From Treponema sp. (GTDB lineage Bacteria; Spirochaetota; Spirochaetia; Treponematales; Breznakiellaceae), in assembly GCA_031278025.1 (NCBI GenBank), contig JAITLF010000233.1:1-9444 (forward strand): 9,444 nt of DNA, read 5' to 3'. This document shows positions 1 through 5,375 of the stretch, piece after piece. The notes under the pieces were generated by a model. The model saw nothing but the letters and a program-made list of their open reading frames with translations. It was not told where the DNA came from and did no database searches. Position numbers and translations under genes: made by a program. How positions within the stretch are numbered: the first letter of the stretch is position 1; each line of letters starts with the position of its first letter.

Positions 1-413
1 GTCAGGCAAAGGCAACAAGCTGCGGGAAAAGACCGTGGCCTTCAATGAATTCATCGTGGTCGTCACCTCGCTTCCGCATTCGGTTAGCGCTGACGAAGTC
101 CTTGAAACATACCGCTTGAGCTGGCAGGTTGAGATACATTTCAAGCGGCTGAAATCCATCCTGGACTTCGGCGATTTGCCGAAGAAAAATCCGGCGGCTT
201 CGGAGGCGTGGCTGAACGGCAAGATACTGGTTGCTTTATTAATTGAAGCCTTCATAGCGAAGGCTTCTTTTTCCCCCGATAACCGGATCGAATGCCAGCG
301 GCGGTATATGGCGTGAAACGGCGTTCGTTACTATGGTATTGAGGGCTAATCTGGGTTTGCGGATACTTGAAGATTACCAGCACATAGCAAAACGTCTTGA
401 ATGTGAAAAATGA
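1..413 (+). pseudogene. IS4-type DDE transposase, C-terminal part, frameshifted
   Basis: This is the 3' end of a transposase gene whose beginning lies before the window. The frame is open from base 2 and encodes the C-terminal catalytic block of IS4-family DDE transposases: the Y-R-x-x-W-x-V-E-x-x-F-K-x-L-K signature (YRLSWQVEIHFKRLK, about bases 110-154), which carries the catalytic glutamate. This frame stops at 314-316. Reading from about base 306 in the next frame gives a natural continuation, IWRETAFVTMVLRANL, ending at TGA 411-413. The gene therefore appears broken by a one-base gain (or two-base loss) near 290-306. No slippery heptamer is visible there, so a disabling mutation is more likely than programmed frameshifting. 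Family assignment is by motif recognition; the exact IS name and its terminal inverted repeat could not be determined. Confidence 0.75.
245..272 (+). terminator. Intrinsic-terminator-like hairpin inside the transposase
   Basis: A perfect 9-bp stem, GAAGCCTTC (245-253) with GAAGGCTTC (259-267), closes a 5-nt loop and is followed directly by five T residues (268-272). This is the standard layout of a Rho-independent terminator on the + strand. It lies within sense codons of the transposase, so it may be an accident of coding, or it may limit transcription through the element. Confidence 0.45.
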
Positions 414-464
414 AAGCAGGGAATACGGTACCAGATGTGCTATGCTTGTTAAGTTAGTGCATAT

Positions 465-576
465 GGGGTCTGTCCCTAAAGTAAACGCCTATGAGGGGTC
501 TGTCCCCAAGGTCTGCCCTCACAGGGGTCTCCGGCCGGGGTCTGACCCCAAAGTAAACGCCTATGGGGACAGGTCC
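465..576. repeat. Cluster of GGGGTCTGWCCCC palindromic repeats
   Basis: Several copies of a short imperfect palindrome lie between the transposase remnant and pncA: GGGGTCTGTCCC at 465-476, GGGGTCTGTCCCC at 495-507, GGGGTCTGACCCC at 537-549, a half copy GGGGTCT at 524-530, and an inverted partial copy GGGGACAGGTCC at 565-576. Two copies share the same downstream tail, AAAGTAAACGCCTATG, at 478-493 and 550-565. The layout resembles REP-like elements, which in other bacteria can be moved by Y1 (RAYT) transposases; no such transposase gene is in the window. The cluster has no credible coding potential. Confidence 0.7.
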
Positions 577-578
577 GC

Positions 579-607
579 TTGACGGTTTTTTCCCCGCCTG
601 CTAGTAT
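579..607 (+). promoter_or_regulatory. Probable sigma70-type promoter of pncA
   Basis: TTGACG (579-584) and TAGTAT (602-607) are separated by exactly 17 bases, a close match to the -35/-10 consensus. Transcription would start near 614, giving a 5' leader of about 56 nt before pncA. The -35 box begins only three bases after the last repeat unit, so the repeat cluster forms the upstream edge of this promoter. Assignment is by consensus and spacing only. Confidence 0.5.
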
Positions 608-669
608 GGCGTATCTTTCCCCGGCGGTCCCGGTGTTCTGATGGTGTTCGGCTGGTAGTAGGGGGCGGT

Positions 670-1284
670 ATGGATATGGATTTTGCAAAATCGGCACTTA
701 TCGAGATTGATGTGCAGAACGACTTTTGTCCGGGAGGCGCCCTTGCCGTAGCCGGTGGCGATGCGGTTGTGTCTCCGCTGAACACCCTTGCCCGCCGGTT
801 CAACGCGGCAGGCGCCCCGGTGATAGCGACCCAGGACTGGCATCCGGCGGGGCACAGTTCCTTTGCCTCAACCGGCAGAAAGCCCGTTGAGGGCGAGGTT
901 CTCTGGCCCGATCACTGCGTCCAGTGTACACCGGGCGCGGATTTCCATAGGGATTTGGATATAAGGCCCGTTACACTGATCCTGCGCAAGGGGTTCCGGC
1001 CCTCCATCGACTCGTATTCGGCCTTCTTTGAGAACGACCGGAGAACGGCAACCGGCCTTGCTGGGTTTCTGAAGGGGCTCGGCGTTGAGACGGTCTATCT
1101 GGGCGGGCTGGCGACCGATTACTGCGTGTTCTTCTCGGCGATGGACGCCGTGAGGCTTGGCTTTACCGTCTATCTGCTGGAGGACGCGGTTCGCGGTGTA
1201 AACTATCCCGAAGGCTCCGCAGAAAGGGCCCTCGCCGCGATGAAAGACGCTGGTGTACGCGGCTGGACATGTTCCGCATCCTGA
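670..1284 (+). CDS. pncA: Nicotinamidase (pyrazinamidase)
   Basis: This cytoplasmic isochorismatase-fold enzyme would hydrolyse nicotinamide to nicotinate and ammonia, feeding NAD salvage through the Preiss-Handler route; the family also hydrolyses pyrazinamide. The 204-residue product is close to the usual length (about 180-215). The catalytic triad is visible as D14 (IDVQNDF), K107 (LRKGF) and C152 (ATDYCV). Metal-binding residues are D56 and H58 in QDWHP and H82 in WPDHCVQ. The GG-A/L-T/D oxyanion segment with its cis-peptide site precedes the cysteine (GGLATDYC). The start at 670 follows AGGGGG (660-665) by only four bases; a second ATG at 676 in the same frame has ten-base spacing, so the first two residues are uncertain. 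The gene seems to have its own promoter. Its neighbours (a repeat cluster and an ABC ATPase pair) do not suggest a shared pathway. Confidence 0.93.
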   Translation: MDMDFAKSALIEIDVQNDFCPGGALAVAGGDAVVSPLNTLARRFNAAGAPVIATQDWHPAGHSSFASTGRKPVEGEVLWPDHCVQCTPGADFHRDLDIRPVTLILRKGFRPSIDSYSAFFENDRRTATGLAGFLKGLGVETVYLGGLATDYCVFFSAMDAVRLGFTVYLLEDAVRGVNYPEGSAERALAAMKDAGVRGWTCSAS

Positions 1285-1344
1285 ATGCCGACAATACCCC
1301 GCCGGCCAATTGTCTGTGGAGTTTGCCCCAGTGACTTATCCGGT

Positions 1345-1414
1345 TCACATAGCGGAGGCGTCGCCTCCTGGTCACGTAGCGGAGGCGTCGCCTCCTGGTC
1401 ATATAGCGGAGGCG
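1345..1414 (+). repeat. 27-nt tandem repeat duplicating the oppD ribosome-binding region
   Basis: Two full 27-nt units (1345-1371 and 1372-1398) and a 16-nt partial unit (1399-1414) differ at only a few positions. Each full unit holds a perfect inverted repeat, GGAGGCG-T-CGCCTCC (1354-1368 and 1381-1395). The partial unit supplies the actual Shine-Dalgarno sequence of oppD, GGAGG at 1408-1412, five bases before ATG 1418. CGCCTCC of unit 2 (1389-1395) is fully complementary to GGAGGCG of the partial unit (1408-1414), with a 12-nt loop between, so the mRNA could fold to hide the ribosome-binding site. The unit is nine codons long and contains no stop in the oppD frame. Confidence 0.85.
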
Positions 1415-1417
1415 GAC

Positions 1418-2437
1418 ATGAATGAGACTCCTGCCGCGCCCCTTCTTGAGGTAAAAGACCTCCGGGTCTCGTTTCAGGTATTGCGCGGCGTTACCCGTTC
1501 CCTTATTCAGGCGGTAAGGGGCGTATCCTTCTCACTCGAAAAGGGAAACGTACTGGGCATTGTAGGGGAAAGCGGTTCCGGGAAAAGCGTAACCACCCAG
1601 GCGCTGCCGGGATTACTGCCCGCAAGCGCGTCCGTGTCCGGTTCGGTCAAATACGACGGCAGGGAACTGCTCGGCCTTGGCGTGGAAGGAATGCGGGAAT
1701 ACCGGGGCAAAAAGATAGGGATGATCTTTCAGGAACCGGGAAGGTCCTACGACCCCCTGCAAAATATGGCGGGCGTGTTTTTCGAAACGTTGCGTAACAG
1801 TGATCCTGTTATCAGCAGGGAAGAGGCCCTGGCAAAAGCGGAGACCCTGCTTGCCGAAACCGGGCTTCCCAACGGGCGGGAACGGCTTGTAAACTTTCCC
1901 CATCAGTTTTCCGGGGGGCAGCTCCAGCGCATCGGCATAGCCTTAGCCCTTGCCCAGAACTGCGAACTCCTCATCGCCGACGAACCGACCACGGCGCTTG
2001 ACGTAACGATACAAAAGCAGATCGTGGAACTGCTCAAGGAACTGCGGAAAAGTCGTCAAATTTCGATCATCTTTATCAGCCATGACATCGACCTTGTCGC
2101 GGATATTTCCGATCGGATCATGGTGATGTACGGGGGCATGGTGATGGAAAGCGCCGATTCGGAAGTTATCGCGTCCTCGCCGCGCCACCCCTACACAAAA
2201 AGCCTTGTCGCGGCAAGCCCCCGTTTTGGCAGCCACTATTCCCGTGAACGGCTCGTCCCCATCCCCGGAAAAGTCACCGACCCGGCGCGGCCTGAACCCG
2301 GCTGCCCCTTCGCCCCCCGTTGCGCGCAGGCCCGCGGCGAATGCGACGCCGCCATTCCCGAACTAAAGCCCGCCGGAAACGCCGCCGGCAATTCCGCGCA
2401 CACGATACGCTGCGTGTTCAACGGAAACGGGTTATGA
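1418..2437 (+). CDS. oppD: Oligopeptide/dipeptide ABC importer ATPase, OppD/DppD type
   Basis: This is one of the two nucleotide-binding subunits that power peptide (or nickel) uptake across the inner membrane. The 339-residue length is typical. Visible motifs are Walker A GESGSGKS (50-57), Q-loop Q105 (MIFQEP), signature FSGGQ (164-168), Walker B LLIADE with catalytic E189, D-loop ALD and switch H222 (SHD). The C-terminal oligopeptide-transporter extension follows HPYTKSL and has four cysteines (C296, C302, C309, C332); in some characterised Dpp/Opp ATPases these bind an iron-sulfur cluster. ATG 1418 is chosen because GGAGG lies five bases upstream and the ABC domain starts at LLEVKDL. The frame stays open upstream, with a possible GTG at 1331 that would translate the tandem repeat. 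No permease or binding-protein gene is adjacent. The substrate cannot be told from the ATPase. Confidence 0.92.
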   Translation: MNETPAAPLLEVKDLRVSFQVLRGVTRSLIQAVRGVSFSLEKGNVLGIVGESGSGKSVTTQALPGLLPASASVSGSVKYDGRELLGLGVEGMREYRGKKIGMIFQEPGRSYDPLQNMAGVFFETLRNSDPVISREEALAKAETLLAETGLPNGRERLVNFPHQFSGGQLQRIGIALALAQNCELLIADEPTTALDVTIQKQIVELLKELRKSRQISIIFISHDIDLVADISDRIMVMYGGMVMESADSEVIASSPRHPYTKSLVAASPRFGSHYSRERLVPIPGKVTDPARPEPGCPFAPRCAQARGECDAAIPELKPAGNAAGNSAHTIRCVFNGNGL

Positions 2438-2571
2438 AATTTTTGGCAAGCTGCTTTTTGTTTGAAATACGCGGGGGCGTTGCGGGGGTAGAACCCCCGC
2501 AGAGGGGGGAGCCCCGCAACGAAGTGCGGGGCGGGGGGGAGGCATCCCCCCCGATCTATTCGGTTTGTTGA
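2434..2571 (+). CDS. Possible 45-codon bridging ORF between oppD and oppF
   Basis: An ATG at 2434 overlaps the oppD stop as ATGA, and the frame stays open across the hairpin-rich spacer to TGA 2569-2571, inside the Shine-Dalgarno region of oppF (TTGAGG) and seven bases before its ATG. The predicted peptide (starts MKFLASCFLFEIRGG, ends EASPPIYSVC) has no recognised domain and its second half is encoded by repeat DNA. No clear ribosome-binding site precedes it, so translation would depend on ribosomes finishing oppD. It could be a chance ORF or a translational bridge that unfolds the spacer and couples oppF to oppD. Confidence 0.2.
   Translation: MKFLASCFLFEIRGGVAGVEPPQRGEPRNEVRGGGEASPPIYSVC
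2479..2552 (+). repeat. Three-hairpin palindromic element in the oppD-oppF spacer
   Basis: Three perfect hairpins stand almost back to back. The first is GCGGGGG (2482-2488) with CCCCCGC (2494-2500) and loop TAGAA. The second is GCCCCGCA (2511-2518) with TGCGGGGC (2525-2532) and loop ACGAAG. The third is GGGGGGGA (2533-2540) with TCCCCCCC (2545-2552) and loop GGCA. A competing outer stem, GTTGCGGGG (2479-2487) with CCCCGCAAC (2512-2520), excludes the second hairpin. No T-run follows, so these are not ordinary intrinsic terminators. The element may be a dispersed palindromic repeat or an mRNA processing/stability signal that sets the OppD:OppF ratio. Confidence 0.7.
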
Positions 2572-2578
2572 GGTTATT

Positions 2579-3553
2579 ATGCCGGTAATTACCGTAAAAA
2601 ATTTGCGCAAGCGGTTCAACCTGGAAGCCGGGTTCTTCGCCGGATTCGGGCGCTTTGTGTATGCGGTAAACGATGTGTCCTTCTCCATCGGTAAAAACGA
2701 AAGTTACGGCCTTGTGGGGGAATCCGGCTGCGGCAAAACCACTACCGCCCGGCTCCTGATCAGGATGTACGAAAGCGACGGGGGCGAAATAATTTTTGAC
2801 GACAGCATCGACGTGCGGCACCTGAAATTCGAGGAACTTAAAAAGTACCGGGAAAAGGTAAAATACGTGTTTCAGGACCCGGCCCGTTCCCTTAACCCAA
2901 GAATGACAATCTACGAGGTGCTGGTTTCGGGCTACCGCTTTTCATCGCGGTGGCCGGGGGAAAAACAGGCGCGTGTCGAGGCCTCGGCTATTCTGGAAGA
3001 GGTGGGCCTTTCCGGGGCGGACCTGGAAAGGCGGCCGGCGGAATTTTCCGGGGGCCAGCGGCAGAGGATCTCCATAGCCCGGGGCCTCCTTATGCAGCCG
3101 GAACTTCTTATCTGCGACGAGGTAGTCTCCGCCCTGGATGTTTCCATCCAGGGGCAGATATTGAATCTGCTTTTAGATATTAGATCCCGGCGCAAACTGT
3201 CGTTTCTGTTTATCGCCCACGATCTTAAAGTGGCGTCTTATTTCTGCGACCGCATCGGCGTCATGTACCGGGGAGAGCTTATGGAGGAGGCGCCGGCGGA
3301 GAACCTCTACCTTAACGCGCGGCATCCCTACACCAGGCTGCTCTTTTCCGCGGTAAGCCGTGGGCCGCCTGGCAGCGCCGGCGCAAAGGAAGCCGTTCCC
3401 GCGCCCCGGGGCGAGGTAAAGACCGCTACGGCGAAGATCACCGGCTGCGCTTTTGCCGAACGCTGCCCCCTGGCTGAGGAACATTGCCGGCGCGAACGCC
3501 CGGTCATGCGGGAAACCGACGCGGGGGGATTCACGCGCTGTCACAGGGTCTAG
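2579..3553 (+). CDS. oppF: Oligopeptide/dipeptide ABC importer ATPase, OppF/DppF type
   Basis: This is the second ATPase of the peptide importer, expected to pair with the OppD-type subunit in front of it. The 324 residues carry Walker A GESGCGKT (47-54), Q99 (YVFQDP, followed by SLNPRMT as usual in OppF), signature FSGGQRQR (156-163), Walker B LLICDE with E181, and switch H214 (AHD). The usual DEPVSALD reads DEVVSALD here (V182 for proline); the catalytic glutamate is kept, so activity is still expected. The C-terminal extension has cysteines C290, C296, C303 and C321, matching the pattern in OppD. ATG 2579 follows GAGG (2570-2573) by five bases. The gene is 141 nt downstream of oppD, unusually far for this pair, and both are probably co-transcribed. 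Confidence 0.92.
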   Translation: MPVITVKNLRKRFNLEAGFFAGFGRFVYAVNDVSFSIGKNESYGLVGESGCGKTTTARLLIRMYESDGGEIIFDDSIDVRHLKFEELKKYREKVKYVFQDPARSLNPRMTIYEVLVSGYRFSSRWPGEKQARVEASAILEEVGLSGADLERRPAEFSGGQRQRISIARGLLMQPELLICDEVVSALDVSIQGQILNLLLDIRSRRKLSFLFIAHDLKVASYFCDRIGVMYRGELMEEAPAENLYLNARHPYTRLLFSAVSRGPPGSAGAKEAVPAPRGEVKTATAKITGCAFAERCPLAEEHCRRERPVMRETDAGGFTRCHRV

Positions 3554-3556
3554 GGT

Positions 3557-3720
3557 AACTGATACCTATCGAATGGGTGAAAGTCCGACTAATACTATAT
3601 TAGAAAAGTACACTTACCGGTAAGCTAAAGAAGTAAGCAACTTGTATGCAAATTATTAATACTACGAGGTTTTAAAGATGTATAATATTTACCCATATCC
3701 GCCCAACCGGGTAAAAATTC
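3557..3720 (+). other. A+T-rich segment, possible decayed group II intron fragment
   Basis: Directly after oppF the base composition drops to about 35% G+C by hand count (3561-3720), in sharp contrast to the flanking G+C-rich DNA. It contains GAATGGGTGAAAGTCC (3571-3586), which resembles a recurrent segment of domain I in bacterial group II introns. It also holds a 6-bp hairpin CTAATA/TATTAG (3589-3603) and the perfect palindrome CTTACCGGTAAG (3613-3624). No intron 5' end (GTGYG), no recognisable domain V hairpin and no reverse transcriptase is present, so at most a fragment remains. It could instead be an unrelated small RNA or foreign insertion. TATAAT at 3681-3686 lacks a matching -35 box. 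No coding potential is seen. Confidence 0.3.
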
Positions 3721-3758
3721 CCCGTGTCAGATAATGCACGAATCGTTATGCGGCGGCC

Positions 3759-3848
3759 GTGCGGCGCACTTAGCGCGCGGAACCGGGGAACAGAAGGGCC
3801 GCGGACGGCCAGGGTCCGCTGTGCAGGCGCCAACCGGTAAACCCCGGT
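3759..3848. repeat. Inverted-repeat region upstream of the sigma54 promoter
   Basis: This G+C-rich stretch without genes contains nested inverted repeats: the short palindrome GTGC-GGC-GCAC (3759-3769), long-range arms ACCGGGG (3782-3788) and CCCCGGT (3842-3848), and inside them GCGGAC (3801-3806) with GTCCGC (3814-3819). GGCCG (3797-3801) with CGGCC (3806-3810) is an alternative to the last pair. The sites lie about 40-130 bases upstream of the predicted sigma54 transcription start, the usual zone for enhancer-binding activators, so one or more could be activator sites. No known binding motif was recognised; a structured RNA reading through from upstream is the alternative. Confidence 0.4.
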
Positions 3849-3858
3849 CTGATGATTC

Positions 3859-3875
3859 TTGGCACGGTTATTGCT
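3859..3875 (+). promoter_or_regulatory. Sigma54 (RpoN) -24/-12 promoter of the efflux operon
   Basis: TTGGCACGGTTATTGCT matches the sigma54 consensus YTGGCACGNNNNTTGCW at every defined position. The invariant GG (3861-3862) and GC (3873-3874) have the required spacing. Transcription should start near 3886, about 64 bases before the TolC-like gene, which is the first gene downstream on the same strand. Transcription from such a promoter requires RpoN and an AAA+ enhancer-binding activator, neither encoded in the window. Confidence 0.75.
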
Positions 3876-3949
3876 GGTATATTTTTTGAGATGCGCGGGC
3901 GCGTGTACATCTTTACCCCTGTGGGTTACAATATTATCTGGAGGTAATT

Positions 3950-5326
3950 ATGGGGCGTATTCCCCGGCGGGGGTTTGTCTGCTTTACGGCGCTGTTTTTG
4001 GGCCTCGCGCTTTTGGCTGCGGCGGAGGAGCCGTTGGCCCAAGGGTCATTAGCCCAAGGGCCGTTGGGGGAGAGTAGAGGAACCCTGTCCCTGGACAGGG
4101 CGGTGGAGCTTGCCCTGGAGCAGAGTCTGGATTTACAAAAGGAATTTATCGACTTAAAAACCGCGGGGGTTTCCGCGTCGAATCTCTGGGCCGAGATTTT
4201 TCCCACCATAAGCGCCGGAGGGGGGCTGAATTACGCGACTCCGCTTTTTACCGATCCGGGTTTTCAGGCGGACGGAAACCTTTTGGGCTATAACGTTTCC
4301 CTGGGCGTTACTTTCAGGCTTGCTTCGTCCCTGTCGTCCTCCATGAAGTTGCTTAAACTGGCGTATCAGGCGGAGCTGCTCAGTTACGAAAACAGCCGCA
4401 GACAGCTTGAGATTCAGACGGCAAAGACTTTCTTTGGCCTGATCGCGGAAAAGAGGAATCTTGTTAATCTGGAAAATACCGGGGCGCAGGCGGAACGGCA
4501 GCTTGAAAAAAACCGTATTGCTTTTAACAATGGCCTTGTCAGCCAGGTGGTGGTTTTGCAGAGCAGCCTCGCGGTGGAAAATGCCCGGCTCAATTTGAGC
4601 AACGCAGAGACCCTGTACGCTTCCCACCGGCGGGATTTTCTGGTACTTTTGGGGCTTGACGGCGGAGCGGATGTTGAACTTGAAGGGGAGATCGATATAG
4701 AGCGTATTGAAGTTGATTCCGGCCAGCTCCTTGCCGAATATCTGGTTAAGCGCCCGGATATAGTGAGTCAGAGACAGACGATTGAAGGCCTTGAATTGAC
4801 GCGGAAACAGATTACCCTTAATGCCCGCGCGCCGTCCCTGTCGCTTTCGACACAGTGGCGGGGTTCCGGAAACGCGGCCGGCGCGGGGGGCTTTACCGAC
4901 AGCCTTTCCGCAAGCCTGAGCGTGGACATTCCCATTGCCGGCTGGATTTCCGGAACCGGCGGGCAAAACGGCGGTCAGGCTGTCCAGGCCGCGAAGGCCA
5001 ATGTGGAAAAGGCGAAGCTGGACCTGAAAAATACGGAGAATCAGGCCAGGGCCGAGATACAATCACTGTCGGAGAATCTCCGCAATTCCTGGACCAGCGT
5101 CGAGATTGCCCGGCTTCAGGTCGCCCTTGCGGAACAGACTTACGAGTTATCTGAACAGGGGTTCAGGAGCGGCGTTACCGAATCGCTTGTTCTGGAAAAT
5201 GCCCGGAACAGCCTGGCCGAGGCGCGGCAGCAGTTACTGGAAGTTGAATTATCGTATATGACTATGATACTCGATTTGGCCGGGGCGCTTAATATTGACT
5301 GGCATGAGTTGTCAAATATCAAGTGA
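3950..5326 (+). CDS. TolC-like outer-membrane efflux protein
   Basis: This should be the outer-membrane/periplasmic exit duct of a tripartite efflux pump, a trimer that carries substrate out of the cell. The 458-residue protein begins with a signal peptide (RIPRR, then hydrophobic residues 9-24, likely cleavage near AAA-EE). It has the two-fold OEP architecture: a first helical half opening with LSLDRAVELALEQSLDLQKE (46-65) and a second with long amphipathic heptad-rich helices (about 265-295 and 345-440), plus beta-strand segments near 85-125 and 296-332 for the barrel. KRPDIVSQRQTIEG (267-280) is the usual OEP KRPD linker. ATG 3950 follows GGAGG by five bases. Just after the signal peptide is a short tandem repeat (PLAQGSLAQGPLGES). 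It is first in the operon, 49 bases before the adaptor, downstream of a sigma54 promoter. In Borrelia the described equivalent is BesC. Confidence 0.9.
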   Translation: MGRIPRRGFVCFTALFLGLALLAAAEEPLAQGSLAQGPLGESRGTLSLDRAVELALEQSLDLQKEFIDLKTAGVSASNLWAEIFPTISAGGGLNYATPLFTDPGFQADGNLLGYNVSLGVTFRLASSLSSSMKLLKLAYQAELLSYENSRRQLEIQTAKTFFGLIAEKRNLVNLENTGAQAERQLEKNRIAFNNGLVSQVVVLQSSLAVENARLNLSNAETLYASHRRDFLVLLGLDGGADVELEGEIDIERIEVDSGQLLAEYLVKRPDIVSQRQTIEGLELTRKQITLNARAPSLSLSTQWRGSGNAAGAGGFTDSLSASLSVDIPIAGWISGTGGQNGGQAVQAAKANVEKAKLDLKNTENQARAEIQSLSENLRNSWTSVEIARLQVALAEQTYELSEQGFRSGVTESLVLENARNSLAEARQQLLEVELSYMTMILDLAGALNIDWHELSNIK

Positions 5327-5375
5327 AAATAATGAATAGCAGGGGTTGCGCCGCGTTATTCGTTGGGGGTGGGTT

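Noticed and set aside
397..582. 61-codon + strand ORF across the palindromic repeats
   Set aside because: Its peptide simply translates the repeats (GSVPKVNAYEGSVPKV) and there is no ribosome-binding site; treated as repeat DNA.
1345..1414. Repeat array considered as CRISPR
   Set aside because: The units are directly abutting with no unique spacers and no cas genes are present.
1253..1417. Full upstream extension of OppD overlapping the end of pncA
   Set aside because: ATG 1418 has an ideal ribosome-binding site and gives the family's normal length; the upstream part translates intergenic repeats. Only a shorter GTG 1331 extension is kept as a possibility.
2533..2552. Third spacer hairpin considered as an intrinsic terminator of oppD
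   Set aside because: It is followed by GATCTATTCGG rather than a T-run, so Rho-independent termination is not supported.
3642..3686. TATAAT at 3681-3686 as a sigma70 promoter for the efflux operon
   Set aside because: No acceptable -35 box lies 16-18 bases upstream, and the A+T-rich segment gives such hexamers by chance.
3782..3848. G+C-rich folded segment considered as tRNA or a cobalamin or c-di-GMP riboswitch
   Set aside because: No cloverleaf, T-loop GGTTCRA motif or conserved riboswitch core was found, and it lies upstream of the predicted transcription start.
3859..4077. 72-codon + strand ORF starting inside the sigma54 promoter
   Set aside because: It overlaps the start of the TolC-like gene in another frame, begins with TTG within the -24 element and has no domain.
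4154..5062. 302-codon open frame on the - strand inside the TolC-like gene
   Set aside because: It is antisense to a well-supported gene, has no recognisable motif and no convincing ribosome-binding site.
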